From positions 9,587 to 70,419 of the forward strand of contig PBOU01000129.1 of the NCBI GenBank assembly GCA_002724415.1: 60,833 bases of DNA, in the 5' to 3' direction. Both the position numbers and the translations under genes were made by a program. The stretch is from Planctomycetaceae bacterium. Its GTDB lineage: Bacteria; Planctomycetota; Planctomycetia; Planctomycetales; Planctomycetaceae. Under the pieces are notes generated by a model. That model was not told the DNA's origin. It did no database searches and saw only the letters and a program-made list of their open reading frames with translations. Positions 30,629 to 44,233 of this stretch are shown one piece after another. How positions within the stretch are numbered: the first letter of the stretch is position 1; each line of letters begins with the position of its first letter.

Positions 30629-30706
30629 GCACGTTGACACGCTGGCCGGACGGCGCTAAACTCGCCGCTTTCGAGAACCGATCCGAAGCGGTAATGGGTT
30701 AGCGCG

Positions 30707-33406
<2,700 letters not shown>

Positions 33407-33414
33407 GAACGGCC

Positions 33415-33903
33415 GTGGCGGACGACGTGACCAGTACCAACACGGGAGGCACGGACGCCACGACCCGAGCGGACCGGGTGCCCGGGCTCGAACGAGCTTG
33501 CCGGGCGGCCCGGATTGCCGATGAGTTCCGCAGCCGTGACGTTGTCGTGCTCGACCTGACGGCCATCACTCCCATCGTGGATTACTTCGTCGTGGCCACC
33601 GGGACCAGCGGCCGCCAGATGCGGGCGGTGGCCGATGAGATCAGCCGCGTGTTCAAGGCGGACGGGGACAAGCGGCTGGGGATCGAGGGGCACGACAACG
33701 ATTCGAACTGGACATTGATCGATTTCGGAGACATCGTGATCCATCTCCAGGACGCCGAGGCCCGTTCTCTCTACGACCTCGACAATCTCTGGGCTGATGC
33801 CGTGCGGATCGACTGGCAGTCGGTGGCAGCAGACGCCACGGATTCTCCCGATTCGCTCTCCACCGATTCCTCCACGGACAATCTGGACCCCGATCCGGCA
33901 TGA
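33415..33903 (+). CDS. rsfS: Ribosomal silencing factor RsfS
   Basis: SRDVVVLDLTAITPIVDYFVVATGTSGRQMRAVADEIS...NWTLIDFGDIVIHLQDAEARSLYDLDNLWADA. Confidence 0.94.
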   Translation: MADDVTSTNTGGTDATTRADRVPGLERACRAARIADEFRSRDVVVLDLTAITPIVDYFVVATGTSGRQMRAVADEISRVFKADGDKRLGIEGHDNDSNWTLIDFGDIVIHLQDAEARSLYDLDNLWADAVRIDWQSVAADATDSPDSLSTDSSTDNLDPDPA

Positions 33904-35861
33904 ACCTGCTTGCCGAACTTCGATGTCGTTTTCACCGGGCTCTCGAAGGGCTCTGCGAGGATCCTTCCGAGTACACCGCGATGGTGCGCCCCGCCCAGGA
34001 TGGCAAGTTCGGGGACTACCAGGCGAATTGCGCGATGCCGTTGGGCAAGGCCACCGGGCAGAATCCGCGTGATGTGGCTGCGGCGTTGGTTGAGGCTCTT
34101 GAGGTGGACGAGTTGTGCGAACCGCCCGAGGTGGCTGGACCGGGGTTCATCAATCTGAGGATCCGGGACGATTGGCTGGCGTCCGAGACGTCCCGGATGC
34201 TGTCCGATCCGCGACTGGGGCATCACGCCGTCGAATCGTCTCGCCACGTTGTCATCGACTATTCGAGCCCCAACGTCGCGAAGCCGATGCACGTGGGGCA
34301 CCTCCGCAGCACCGTGATCGGCGACGCCCTGGCCCGCGTGTTTCGGTTCCAGGGACACCGGGTGACCGCCGACAATCACGTGGGAGACTGGGGCACCCAG
34401 TTCGGCATGATCATCCAGGGTTACCGCAATTTTCTGGATCCGGAGGCGTACGCCGCCGATCCGGTCATGGAACTCTCGCGACTGTATCGCCTGGTCAATC
34501 GCATCGCCGGCTACCACGATCGTCGGGCCGCGTTGCCCGGCCAGAGGGACAAGCTGGCGGAACGGCGCGAGGAACTGGCGATTCTCGAGACGGCCATCGC
34601 CGAGGGGGACAAGTCGAAGAAATCCGAGGCGAAGAAGGTGCGGGCCGAGGTGGCTGGACTCTCCGAAACGGTTGCCGGTTCCGAAACCGAGGTGGCGGCT
34701 GTGGAAGCGGATGGCAGCTTGGCCGGCATTGCAGCCCAGCACCCAGACATCGCGGACGCATCGCGTGCCGAAACGGCCAAGTTGCACTCCGGTGATCCGG
34801 AGAACCGAGCGCTGTGGGAGGAATTCCTGCCGGTGTGCCTGGAGATGATGGAGAGCATCTACCAGAGGCTGGGAATCCAGTTTGATCTCACCCTCGGAGA
34901 AAGCCACTACCAGCCGATGCTTGCTGACGTTGTCGAGAGCCTCAGTCAACAGGGACTCGCCTCCAACAGCGAAGGCGCGATGTGTGTTTTTATCCAGGGC
35001 AACGACGCGCCATTCATCGTCCAGAAATCCGATGGTGCCTTCACCTACGCCACGACCGACCTGGCAACGATCCGGTACCGGGCTGCCGACCTCGAGGCCG
35101 ATACGATGTTGTACGTCGTGGACGCCCGGCAAGGCGAACACTTTCGCCTGCTGTTCGAGACGGCCAGGCTGTGGGGTTACGCGGACACCGAGTTTGCTCA
35201 TGTCAGTTTCGGCACGGTACTTGGCGAGGACCGTCGCCCCTTCCAGACGCGTTCGGGAGACACAGTCGGCCTGGAAAGCTTGTTGGACGAGGCGGTGGAC
35301 CGGGCCCGTCGGATCGTCGACGAGAACGATGACGGCAAGCCGGAGGGGCCGGAGTTGGACGAGGAGACTCGTGCGGCGGTGGCCGAAACGGTCGGCCTGG
35401 GAGGGATCAAGTACGCCGACCTGCACCACAACCGCGAGAGTGACTACCAGTTCAGCTGGGACAAGATGCTGGCCACCACCGGTGATACGGCCACCTACAT
35501 GCAGTACGCGTGTGCTCGCATCCTGGGAATTTTTCGGCGCGGTGGAGTGGACCGCGAGGGCTTGAGGAGCGAGAGCTCGACGATAATTCTTGACGATCCT
35601 GCCGAGCGGGATCTGGCGATGGCGCTGAACCGTTTCGCCGATGCGGTCGACATGACCGCCGCCGAACGTCGCCCAAACGTGTTGACCGGCTACCTGTTCG
35701 AAACGGCCAACGTCTTCTCGACGTTCTACAACTGTTGCTCGGTGCTGAAGGAAGAGGACGCGTCCCGGCGTGCCAGCCGGTTGGCCCTGTGCGACCTGTC
35801 GGCCCGGATTTTTGAACAGGGCCTGGGTTTGCTGGGAATCGAAACCTGCGAGCAGATGTGA
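33900..35861 (+). CDS. argS: Arginyl-tRNA synthetase
   Basis: VVIDYSSPNVAKPMHVGHLRSTVIGDALARVFRFQGH, VGDWGTQFGMII, YATTDLATIRYR, QYACARILGIFRR; ATGA overlap with rsfS. Confidence 0.96.
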   Translation: MNLLAELRCRFHRALEGLCEDPSEYTAMVRPAQDGKFGDYQANCAMPLGKATGQNPRDVAAALVEALEVDELCEPPEVAGPGFINLRIRDDWLASETSRMLSDPRLGHHAVESSRHVVIDYSSPNVAKPMHVGHLRSTVIGDALARVFRFQGHRVTADNHVGDWGTQFGMIIQGYRNFLDPEAYAADPVMELSRLYRLVNRIAGYHDRRAALPGQRDKLAERREELAILETAIAEGDKSKKSEAKKVRAEVAGLSETVAGSETEVAAVEADGSLAGIAAQHPDIADASRAETAKLHSGDPENRALWEEFLPVCLEMMESIYQRLGIQFDLTLGESHYQPMLADVVESLSQQGLASNSEGAMCVFIQGNDAPFIVQKSDGAFTYATTDLATIRYRAADLEADTMLYVVDARQGEHFRLLFETARLWGYADTEFAHVSFGTVLGEDRRPFQTRSGDTVGLESLLDEAVDRARRIVDENDDGKPEGPELDEETRAAVAETVGLGGIKYADLHHNRESDYQFSWDKMLATTGDTATYMQYACARILGIFRRGGVDREGLRSESSTIILDDPAERDLAMALNRFADAVDMTAAERRPNVLTGYLFETANVFSTFYNCCSVLKEEDASRRASRLALCDLSARIFEQGLGLLGIETCEQM

Positions 35862-35868
35862 GCCGGGC

Positions 35869-36930
35869 CTAGGCGGTGCCGCCCGAATCGGCCTGTCGCC
35901 CGAAGATCATGCGGCCGGCGCTGTTCTGCAACACGCTGGTCACCACAACGTCGATTTCCTTGCCAATCAGCACCGCGGCCTGTTCGCAGACGACCATGGT
36001 GCCATCGTCGAGGAATCCGACTCCCTGCCCCGGCGACTCGCCTTCCTTCGCGATTGTCGTTCGCAGCAAGTCACCCGGTACAAACCGGGGCTTGAGGGCA
36101 TTGGCGACGTCGTTGAGGTTGATCGCGCTGACACCCTGCAGGGAGGCGACCTTGTTGAGATTGAAATCGTTGGTGACGATGCGACCGCCGAGTTCGCTGG
36201 CCAGTTCGATCAGTCGCTGGTCATTGGTCAGGTCCTTCCGCTCGATGCCCGCCGCCCGGTAGACGGTCACCTCGGTGGTGGCACTCTTCTGCAGCTTGTC
36301 GAGGACATCGAGGCCCCGGCGTCCGCGGGTCCGTCGGTTCTTGTCGCCGCTGTCGGCGATGTCCTGGACCTCCTTGAGAATGAAGGAGGGGACGATCAGT
36401 TGCGATTCAATGATCTGGGTCTCGGAGACATCGGCAATCCGACCATCGATCAGCGCACTGCTGTCCAGCACCAGTGGCCGTCCTCCCTTGAGTTCTCGAG
36501 AAAACTCGACGTAGGGGATCACGAATCGAAAGTCGTCCTTGGTTTGCAGCAGAAACGAGATGCTGATGTAACTGAGAATCAGCGGCGAGAGGAGCTGGAT
36601 GATAAACATCACGTCCAGGGCCGAACTTGCCTCGTCTCCGGTGATCTTGATCGCAATCAGCTGCTGTCGGAACGGTTCCAGGGCCTGGAGCATCAGGTAA
36701 TTGAGCAGGGCTCCGACGAGAAGGCCAAAGTAGATTGACGAGATGACCTCGATCCTCTTCTGCCGGATCACCACGTCAATGACCGTGAAGATCTGCGTGA
36801 CGAACAGGAGGAGCACGAACAACAGGATCGCGGTGGAGTAGGGCAGGTCGAGCGTGGGCTGGTTGATGAAGTTGTAGAGCGCCCCCGCGCAGACAAAGAA
36901 ATACAGGACTCGGACTACGAAAATCAGCAT
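35869..36930 (-). CDS. PIN/TRAM domain membrane protein (YacL-like)
   Basis: N-terminal TMs then PLVLDSSALIDGRIADVSETQIIESQLIVPSFILKEVQDIADSGDKNRRTRGRRGLDVL and TNDFNLNKVASLQGV..INLNDVANALKP (TRAM follows). Confidence 0.93.
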   Translation of the reverse strand: MLIFVVRVLYFFVCAGALYNFINQPTLDLPYSTAILLFVLLLFVTQIFTVIDVVIRQKRIEVISSIYFGLLVGALLNYLMLQALEPFRQQLIAIKITGDEASSALDVMFIIQLLSPLILSYISISFLLQTKDDFRFVIPYVEFSRELKGGRPLVLDSSALIDGRIADVSETQIIESQLIVPSFILKEVQDIADSGDKNRRTRGRRGLDVLDKLQKSATTEVTVYRAAGIERKDLTNDQRLIELASELGGRIVTNDFNLNKVASLQGVSAINLNDVANALKPRFVPGDLLRTTIAKEGESPGQGVGFLDDGTMVVCEQAAVLIGKEIDVVVTSVLQNSAGRMIFGRQADSGGTA

Positions 36931-37120
36931 GGTGGGAGTCGCCGTGACGTGTGTGTGTCGGTGGAGGGCTTGAGGTGAAACACGTGGTCGATCCGAGGGG
37001 GAGGGGGATCGTTGTGCCGTGACACTTCGGAGAGCTGGCTGAGGAAGCGGAATGAAAACGGTCGCCAGAGGACCGCCGGTCCATGATAAAGGGCAAACCG
37101 GGCGAATTCCACCAGTTGCA

Positions 37121-37618
37121 TCAATTGGTCGGTGGCTCGTGGGAGAGGAGTTCGTGGAGCGATTCCAGTGATTGGGGAATCACGTTGGCGTTTCCCACGA
37201 CCGGCATGAAATTCGTGTCACCGTTCCAGCGGGGCACGATGTGCCAGTGCAGGTGGCCAGGCAGACCGGCTCCAGCAACTCGTCCGAGATTGAGCCCGAT
37301 GTTGAACCCGTCCGGCGACATTGTCTCACGCAATCGTCGGGTCCACTTCTGGATCTCGGTCACGCATTCGGTCAGCACCGGAACATCAACAGCTTCCAGA
37401 TCGCCGACGTGATCGCTTGGAGCGATCAGCAGATGACCGTTGTTGTATGGGAAACGATTGAGCAGGCTGATGGTGTGCCTGGTCCGCCCGATCACGAGGT
37501 TGGCATCGTCTTCAGATGGATCGGCGTCACGATAGCGACACAAGAAGCAGCCCTCGTCGGTGTCGACGGACTTGATGTAATCGAGCCTCCAGGGGGCCCA
37601 GAGTGCCGGGTCTGTCAT
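37121..37618 (-). CDS. HIT family hydrolase
   Basis: FPYNNGHLLIAPSDHVGDLEAV, GAGLPGHLHWHIVPRWNGDTNFM (HxHxH-type HIT motif). Confidence 0.93.
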   Translation of the reverse strand: MTDPALWAPWRLDYIKSVDTDEGCFLCRYRDADPSEDDANLVIGRTRHTISLLNRFPYNNGHLLIAPSDHVGDLEAVDVPVLTECVTEIQKWTRRLRETMSPDGFNIGLNLGRVAGAGLPGHLHWHIVPRWNGDTNFMPVVGNANVIPQSLESLHELLSHEPPTN

Positions 37619-38802
37619 GGGTCCTTGCCTTCCTTGTCTGTGCCGCGATCATCCTCATCCCCGGTCGTCGCCTCATCCGGGTTCTCCTCGCCACCACCGA
37701 ACCATCCCGCCACAGCGTTGAATCCCTGTCCGATCGCCCGACCGCTGAGCAGGGACTCGGTCCAGGTGTCCCGGTCGGGAGAAAAATTGGACCAAACCGC
37801 GTCGATGTACGGTTCGGCTGTCTCGCGAAGCGTGTTGTAGAAACCCTGTTCGCGGATGGTCGAGAGTGATTCCACGTAATGGCCGATGACCTGCCGGTTG
37901 AGAAGTCCGCCGACGACCTGGATTCCGGTCAGTGCTCCGTGTCCGACGGTGCCGACTTTTTGCAGCGTGAGCATGGTGACGGCTCCGGAAACGCCCAGGA
38001 GTCCGACATCCTCTTCACCGGCCAGTTGTTTCATTTCTTCCCACAGAGTTTCGAGTTCGCTCTCGGGAATCATCGCCGTGATGTCGGCGTCATCGAGTGC
38101 GTCTCGTGTGGCTTCGAGCGTGGCCTTGAGATCGGCAACCGACAGTGGTGGGGTGTCGAAAAGCCCGGCGGCTTCCCCGGTGGCTCCCTGGATTGCTCCC
38201 AGGAGATCATCGACGGAGTTGATGGTCGAGTCCTTGGCGATCAGTCCCTTCTGCTGAAGTTCGCTCGCCAGTTCCCGGGTGTAGCTCCGAGCACCGTAGG
38301 CCACGTCGCTGACCACGGCCATCAGCCAGACCGGCGAGCAGGACAACGTGGCCCAGCCAGCCATGTCGACGAAATTGCCCACCGCCTTACGAGCCAGGTA
38401 GCCCTCGACAGCTGGCTCCTCGTCTTCGGTTGTTGGGGAGGTGACTCCTCCGACGTCGGTGGCAAGAAATCTCAGTGAATTGCGGACAACGATGCCGTAG
38501 GTCCTGGAATCCTGAAAGGCCCGGGGCACAAGCAACTCGGCCGTTTCACGAGCCGCTCCCGCCGCCAGCCCGATCGAGCTGCGGACGGCTCGCTCGGGCA
38601 GCGACAGCCCATAGAACAAGTAGCGGCCCACCGAGGCGACCGAGTCAGCCAGTTTCGTCCCGGTTGTCTCGTCCGCTTGGGAAGGCGTGTCGGTTTCGAC
38701 CCACTCGGCACCACAGCCCTCGCACAACCACCGCGACACTTCGTCGACGGATCCTGCTTTCAATCCGCCGCTGCACAGCGGGCACGTGCGGGGATGGTTC
38801 AT
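37615..38802 (-). CDS. Hypothetical protein with N-terminal zinc-ribbon-like motif
   Basis: CPLCSGGLKAGSVDEVSRWLCEGCGAEW; ATGA overlap with HIT gene; remainder not recognised. Confidence 0.7.
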   Translation of the reverse strand: MNHPRTCPLCSGGLKAGSVDEVSRWLCEGCGAEWVETDTPSQADETTGTKLADSVASVGRYLFYGLSLPERAVRSSIGLAAGAARETAELLVPRAFQDSRTYGIVVRNSLRFLATDVGGVTSPTTEDEEPAVEGYLARKAVGNFVDMAGWATLSCSPVWLMAVVSDVAYGARSYTRELASELQQKGLIAKDSTINSVDDLLGAIQGATGEAAGLFDTPPLSVADLKATLEATRDALDDADITAMIPESELETLWEEMKQLAGEEDVGLLGVSGAVTMLTLQKVGTVGHGALTGIQVVGGLLNRQVIGHYVESLSTIREQGFYNTLRETAEPYIDAVWSNFSPDRDTWTESLLSGRAIGQGFNAVAGWFGGGEENPDEATTGDEDDRGTDKEGKDP

Positions 38803-38816
38803 CGCCGGTGGATTGT

Positions 38817-40247
38817 TCAGACCGTTTCGGGAACCACAAAGGGCTTGCGGTAGTTGCGGGTCAGCATCGTGTTGGCTTCCTTGTCGTCCAGGAAACGTTC
38901 CGCCTTGGGATCCATGTTCAGCGGACGCCCCAGGTAGTAACTGCTCTGGGACAGCTTTTCTCCAACGACCTCGAGGTTGTCACGCACCTTGGCGATCGAC
39001 CGCAACACCTGCGGATTTTCACCCAGGACCTTGTTGCGACTGCTGAAGGGGACTCGGGCACCGAGTCGGTAGGAGATGTTGCAGAGGTGACACAGGGCAC
39101 TGGAGTAGTGTCCTTCGAGTACGTCCGCATTGAGGTCGCTGACCTTGCGGCTGCGGACGGCGTGAATGAAGCTCCCGAAGGGCCCCCCCGGAGTCACCTC
39201 GACGGTTGGTCCCTGGACCTTCACAGGCTTGCCGCCGCCCTTGGGGTAAAACACCGCGTCCCGCATCACACCCTCGGTGGTGTAGAACTCGTTGGACACC
39301 ATCCGTCCCATGCTCTTGTGCTTGCCAACCAGGCCTCGAGTTTCGAACAGCAGCAGTGCCTCGTCGTATTCCATCACGGTGACCTGGGTGTTGGGTGTCT
39401 CGCCCTGGTCTTCGTACCCGAAGCGGCCGCCCATGCTGAGCACCCGCTTGGGCAGCGTCGCCCCGGGGATGGCCCAGCGGGCCACATCCATCTGGTGCAC
39501 GCCCTGGTTGCCGGTGTCGCCGTTCCCGGTGTCCCAGAACCAGTGCCAGTTGTAGTGCACCAGGTTGCCGTGGTACGGCTGGTCGGGTGCGGGTCCGAGC
39601 CAGACGTTGAAATCGAGTTCGGCCGGTGGCTTTTCGTTGGTCTTTTTGCCGATGCTCCATCTCGGCTTGCAGCAGTAGCCCTTGGAAACGGTCAGCTTGC
39701 CGTACTTTCCACTTTGCAGGGCGGCGATTTCTGTGGCCCGGCCGCTACTGGAACGTGCCTGGGTGCCGTGCTGGACCATCCGCTTGTACTTCCGGGCTGC
39801 CTCAACCAGCTTCCGTCCCTCGTGGATATTGTGCGAGAGCGGTTTTTCGACGTAGACATCCTTGCCGGCCTGACAGGCCCAGATGCTCATCAGGGAATGC
39901 CAGTGATTGGGCGTGGCGATGGAGACGACGTTGAGTTCCTTGTCGTCGAGTACCTCGCGGACATCACCGATCGGCTTGGGTGCGGTGCCGGAAATGTTCT
40001 TGATTTCACTGATGGCGCGGGCGAACTGCCGACTGTCCGGGTCGACCACGTAGGCCACCTCGACGTCTTTCATCTTGGCGTAGGCCCCATAGTGCGACCG
40101 ACCGCGGCCGTGCAGACCCGCCACGGCCACTCGCACGCGGTCGTTGGCGCCCAGGATGTTGCCCGAGGACTTTGTTCCGCTGATGGCAAATGTGGCTCCG
40201 GCTGCCAGCGATGCCTGGAGGAAGCGACGACGATTTGGACCACTCAT
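38817..40247 (-). CDS. Gfo/Idh/MocA family oxidoreductase, Tat-exported type
   Basis: NRRRFLQASLAAGATFAISG Tat signal; VRVAVAGLHGRGRSHYGAYAKM, VSIATPNHWHSLMSIWACQAGKDVYVEKPLSHNIHEGRKLVEAARK. Confidence 0.94.
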   Translation of the reverse strand: MSGPNRRRFLQASLAAGATFAISGTKSSGNILGANDRVRVAVAGLHGRGRSHYGAYAKMKDVEVAYVVDPDSRQFARAISEIKNISGTAPKPIGDVREVLDDKELNVVSIATPNHWHSLMSIWACQAGKDVYVEKPLSHNIHEGRKLVEAARKYKRMVQHGTQARSSSGRATEIAALQSGKYGKLTVSKGYCCKPRWSIGKKTNEKPPAELDFNVWLGPAPDQPYHGNLVHYNWHWFWDTGNGDTGNQGVHQMDVARWAIPGATLPKRVLSMGGRFGYEDQGETPNTQVTVMEYDEALLLFETRGLVGKHKSMGRMVSNEFYTTEGVMRDAVFYPKGGGKPVKVQGPTVEVTPGGPFGSFIHAVRSRKVSDLNADVLEGHYSSALCHLCNISYRLGARVPFSSRNKVLGENPQVLRSIAKVRDNLEVVGEKLSQSSYYLGRPLNMDPKAERFLDDKEANTMLTRNYRKPFVVPETV

Positions 40248-40350
40248 GACCATTCCCTTTATCTTGGACCGCGCTGAACAGCTCTTCAACAGGTGCATTT
40301 GTACCCCACCCTGCCGCGGGGTTGCAAGCTGGGGTTGCCGGGGCACAGAC

Positions 40351-41058
40351 CTATTTGGATCCCGTGGTCGAGCCGCGCAACTTCGAACCGGCCAGGTGGA
40401 ACACGCTGTCGAACATTTCCTCGGTCAGTCGTCCGGTGAAGGTGTTTTGTTGACTGGGGTGGTAGCTGCCCAGGAGCCAGCGGTTGTCGGAGAGTGGGAC
40501 CGCGGCTTCGTGAGAGAACTTGGGGATCGGCCCGGAAAACCAGTCGTGGTCTCGAGCCAGGTCGATTACGGCGCGCCAGGCGATGCCACCCAGTGCCAGG
40601 AAAACCTGGACCGGAGCGATGTTGACGGTGTGTTCGAACCACTCCCGGCACGCCAGCAGTTCGTCACGGACCGGCCGATTCCCCGGGGGAGCACAGTGGC
40701 AGGCATTGGTGATCAGGCAGTCCTTCAGGGTCAGCCCGTCATCGCGGTCGGTCGCAGTGGGCTGGTTGGCGAAACCGGCCCGGTGAAGAGCCCGGAACAA
40801 CCAGTCGCCGCTGCGGTCTCCGGTGAACATCCGCCCGGTGCGGTTGGCCCCGTGGGCGCCTGGAGCCAGCCCGACGATCAGCAGGCGGGCACGGGGATCA
40901 CCGAAGTTGGGCACCGGACCACCCCAGTAGTCCCAGTCGAGATAGGCACGGCGGCGGGTCCGAGCGACCTCGGCACAGTGGTCACGCAATCGCGGACAAC
41001 GTTGGCAGGAAACGATCTGGGAGTTGAGCGACTCGAAACGTTTTGTCAGCTGGTTCAT
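40351..41058 (-). CDS. Uracil-DNA glycosylase, type 5 (UdgB-like) Fe-S family
   Basis: [92 protein letters not shown]. Confidence 0.9.
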   Translation of the reverse strand: MNQLTKRFESLNSQIVSCQRCPRLRDHCAEVARTRRRAYLDWDYWGGPVPNFGDPRARLLIVGLAPGAHGANRTGRMFTGDRSGDWLFRALHRAGFANQPTATDRDDGLTLKDCLITNACHCAPPGNRPVRDELLACREWFEHTVNIAPVQVFLALGGIAWRAVIDLARDHDWFSGPIPKFSHEAAVPLSDNRWLLGSYHPSQQNTFTGRLTEEMFDSVFHLAGSKLRGSTTGSK

Positions 41059-41266
41059 TGCTGTCCAGTCATCGTGGTGAGAGGCTGCCGTCAAATCGGC
41101 AGCGGTCTTCGGCTTGTCACAATCGTCACACTCGTGCCAGCCGGATGTCGGTGGTGGGGCTTTGGCACAACGACAACTTGCCTCCTGATTCTCCGGGGAC
41201 ATACTAGTATTGAGAGAAAGTCGGCTCTCCCGACAGGGTGTTCCGGCCGGGCTTGGAGGTGGCGTC

Positions 41267-41734
41267 GTGAAGAAACTTCCCCTGTTTGCTGTTGCCCTTG
41301 TGGCTGCGATTCCCGCACTGTGGTTCATTTGGATCGTGGTTGGGGGGCCGATGTGGGAAGGCAACTACGGCACATTCCAGGTCGAGGTCTTCAAGAACAA
41401 GGCCGTGCTGGGATTGTTGATCCTGACGTTGGTCGTGTGTGCTCTGCTCGCGTTCATGCCGTTCCTGGCACTGATATTCGGTGGTGAGCCGGCTGTTGCG
41501 GTCGCCGGTGCCGGCGATGCTGGAACCGAAGTGGATGTTGATCCGGCGGATGCCGAGATGATCGAAGCCGGGGACGACGATCCGTTTGTCGACGAGGCCG
41601 ACGAGGATGCCGACCCGTTTGATGACGACCCGTTTGATGACGACGAAGAAGAACTCGTTATCGAGGGACTCGACGAGGAGGATATCTTCGACGAGGACGA
41701 CGGCGACGATGTGTTTGACTTTGATGACGAGTGA
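41267..41734 (+). CDS. Two-TM membrane protein with extremely acidic C-terminal tail
   Basis: GTG start; TM segments [19 protein letters not shown] and [28 protein letters not shown], then ~60 aa rich in D/E. Confidence 0.7.
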   Translation: MKKLPLFAVALVAAIPALWFIWIVVGGPMWEGNYGTFQVEVFKNKAVLGLLILTLVVCALLAFMPFLALIFGGEPAVAVAGAGDAGTEVDVDPADAEMIEAGDDDPFVDEADEDADPFDDDPFDDDEEELVIEGLDEEDIFDEDDGDDVFDFDDE

Positions 41735-41747
41735 GTCGCCGGTCGGG

Positions 41748-42596
41748 TCAACTGCTGGCGCTGCGATAGCTCCGCAGTGACCAGGTGAAGATCATTCTTG
41801 AGATGACCAGCCCGATCACGGCGGCGGCCAGTGCGATGCCGGCCAGCCAGGACTGGTTGCCCAGTGTTCCCAGCAGCACGCGTGCCGGCACGGTCACAGC
41901 GACGAGAATTGGCAGCACGAAGGTGAAGGCGAACAGGATCACTCCACCGGCCACCGACGCGGGCTCGGTCTGGTAGATGCTGCGTGGATAGCGGGCGAAG
42001 ACGGTGATGTAGAACCAGAAGTCGTAGAGTCCCTGGTTGCGCCCGAACCAGATAGCGGTGCTGGCCAACGAGATCATCAGGCTGTAGAAGATGGTCACTC
42101 CGGCGAGGATGTACACCAGGTACAACGCCACCCTCGCGGGCGTGACCTGGGTCCCCGAGGGGAGGTGTGACAGGGCATAGATCAGCAGGCCGATGGCCAG
42201 CACGACCTGGTTGAGCATGGCCAGGTCCATTTTTTCGAACGATATCAAGAACTGCGTGTCGATGGGTTTCAGCAGAGCGAAGTCGAGGTTGCCGGTACGG
42301 ATCAGTTCGCTGAAGTTGGCCGCGTTGGGCATGAACAACGTCTCGATCAGGGCGTTGATCAGCATCCCTGTCGCCATGAACGCGAAGTACTGGTACTCGG
42401 TCCAGCCCTCGGTGATGTGTGCCACGTTGCTGAAGATGATCTTGAAGAGCAAAACCTGGCTGCAGAACCACAGGGCCCGGGTCAGGATGGTGATTACAAA
42501 GTTGCCGCGAAAGGTCATCTCGCGAATCAACGCATTGCGGACAAAGGTCAGCCAGACCCGTCGGTAACCGGGCCGTTCGTTCTCCGGACTACTCAT
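41748..42596 (-). CDS. ABC-2 family transporter permease
   Basis: Six-TM-like profile; [84 protein letters not shown]. Confidence 0.88.
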   Translation of the reverse strand: MSSPENERPGYRRVWLTFVRNALIREMTFRGNFVITILTRALWFCSQVLLFKIIFSNVAHITEGWTEYQYFAFMATGMLINALIETLFMPNAANFSELIRTGNLDFALLKPIDTQFLISFEKMDLAMLNQVVLAIGLLIYALSHLPSGTQVTPARVALYLVYILAGVTIFYSLMISLASTAIWFGRNQGLYDFWFYITVFARYPRSIYQTEPASVAGGVILFAFTFVLPILVAVTVPARVLLGTLGNQSWLAGIALAAAVIGLVISRMIFTWSLRSYRSASS

Positions 42597-43660
42597 GACC
42601 GGTTCATCTCGACGCCGGTTGCCCCCGGCTCGATCTGGCCGATCACCCAGGACCGGGTTCGTGTCTCGTCGAGACGCTTCTGGACGCTTTCGACGTAGTA
42701 GGGGTCCAGCACCAGCACGAAGCCGATTCCCATGTTGAAGACGCGGTACATTTCATCGTCCTGGACCTGTCCGAGTTCGGCGATCCAGTCGAAGACCGGT
42801 GGCACGGGCCAGGAGCCAGACTCGATCACTGCCCGGCATCCATCCGGCAAGATTCTCTCGAGATTCTCCTCGAGCCCACCGCCGGTGATGTGCGCCATCC
42901 CGCGAACGATCGTCTTGACACGGTATCGCTGCATCACTTTTCGCAAGCTGCGGGTGTAGATGCGGGTCGGGGCCAGCAGGACATCGGCCACGGTGGCCTC
43001 CAGCGTTTCAACCCGGTCATCGACGCTCAGTCCGGCGGAATCAAAGACCGCCTTGCGGACCAGGCTGTAGCCGTTGGAGTGAATCCCTCCGGACTCCAGC
43101 CCCAGCAGGACGTCTCCGGGTCGGATCGTGGTGCCGTCAATCAGTTTTTTTCGTTCGACCACACCGACACAGAACCCCGCCATGTCAAAATCGTCGCCGG
43201 AGTACAGGTCGGGCATGATGGCCGTTTCGCCTCCCAGGAGGGCGGCATCGGCCTGCAGGCAGCCGTCGCTGATGCCCGAGACCAGGTCGGCGATCAGTGG
43301 CGGGTTGTCGGCGCCCAGTGCGATGTAGTCGAGGAAGAACAGCGGTTCTGCTCCCAGGCACAGACAATCGTTGACGCACATTGCGACCAGGTCGATGCCG
43401 ACGGTGTTGAACCGTCCGGCCAGGGAGGCCACCTTGACCTTGGTGCCCACGCCGTCAGAGCCAGCGACCAGCACCGGGTCGCGGTAGGCACGACCCAGCA
43501 ACCTGCTGCCCGGGTTGAGCCGGAACAGCCCGGCGAAGCCGCCGGGCAGGTCCATCACGCGTGGTCCATGCGTCCGCCGCAGCAGTGTCGGCAGTCGCTG
43601 CATCGCATCGCGATACAGGTCGAGGTCGACGCCTGCGTCCTTGTAGGTGAGTGGACCCAT
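42593..43660 (-). CDS. purM: Phosphoribosylformylglycinamidine cyclo-ligase
   Basis: [97 protein letters not shown]. Confidence 0.96.
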   Translation of the reverse strand: MGPLTYKDAGVDLDLYRDAMQRLPTLLRRTHGPRVMDLPGGFAGLFRLNPGSRLLGRAYRDPVLVAGSDGVGTKVKVASLAGRFNTVGIDLVAMCVNDCLCLGAEPLFFLDYIALGADNPPLIADLVSGISDGCLQADAALLGGETAIMPDLYSGDDFDMAGFCVGVVERKKLIDGTTIRPGDVLLGLESGGIHSNGYSLVRKAVFDSAGLSVDDRVETLEATVADVLLAPTRIYTRSLRKVMQRYRVKTIVRGMAHITGGGLEENLERILPDGCRAVIESGSWPVPPVFDWIAELGQVQDDEMYRVFNMGIGFVLVLDPYYVESVQKRLDETRTRSWVIGQIEPGATGVEMNRS

Positions 43661-43782
43661 GGGGCGGTGCTGTGAGGAAAAAACGACTCGAAGTGATGCC
43701 CGATCATATCAAGGGACTCCGACCCGGCAAGGCGGGTGCACTCGGGTCGGATTGGAACACGTGTGTGACTATGATGGACCGG

Positions 43783-44214
43783 ATGACCGAGTCCCCACGT
43801 CGCGTGCTGTTTCTTTGTACCGGCAACTCGTGCCGCAGCCAGATGGCCGAGGGATTGTTGCGCGAGTTGTGCGGGCCGGACATCGTGAGCCTGTCGGCTG
43901 GTGCACATCCGTCGGGATATGTGCACCCCCTGGCGGTCGAGGTGATGCAGGAACTGGAAATAGACATCTCGACGCATCGCAGCAAGTCGATCCACGACTT
44001 CCAGCCACCCACTGGAGTGCCGCCGGACGTGGTGATCAGTGTGTGCGACAACGCGGCCGAAGAGTGTCCCGTGTTTCCCGGCCCGGTCGTCCAGCGCCTG
44101 CACTGGCCGTTTTTTGATCCAGCCGATGCGATGGGGACCGAGGACGAGAAACGGGCAGTGTTCCGCCGTGTGCGGGACGAGATTCACTCGGCGATCCAGG
44201 ACTACCTGGGGTGA
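43783..44214 (+). CDS. Low-molecular-weight phosphatase / thioredoxin-type arsenate reductase
   Basis: RRVLFLCTGNSCRSQMAEGLLREL (CX5R-type P-loop), VVISVCDNAAEECPVFPG, HWPFFDPADA. Confidence 0.92.
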   Translation: MTESPRRVLFLCTGNSCRSQMAEGLLRELCGPDIVSLSAGAHPSGYVHPLAVEVMQELEIDISTHRSKSIHDFQPPTGVPPDVVISVCDNAAEECPVFPGPVVQRLHWPFFDPADAMGTEDEKRAVFRRVRDEIHSAIQDYLG

Positions 44215-44233
44215 GACAGGCCGGCCGGCCGAA

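Noticed and set aside
33771-35429. 552-aa minus-strand ORF opposite argS
   Set aside because: Antisense shadow; argS motifs are unambiguous on the plus strand.
38475-40277. 600-aa plus-strand ORF opposite the Tat Gfo/Idh gene
   Set aside because: Antisense shadow; no motifs.
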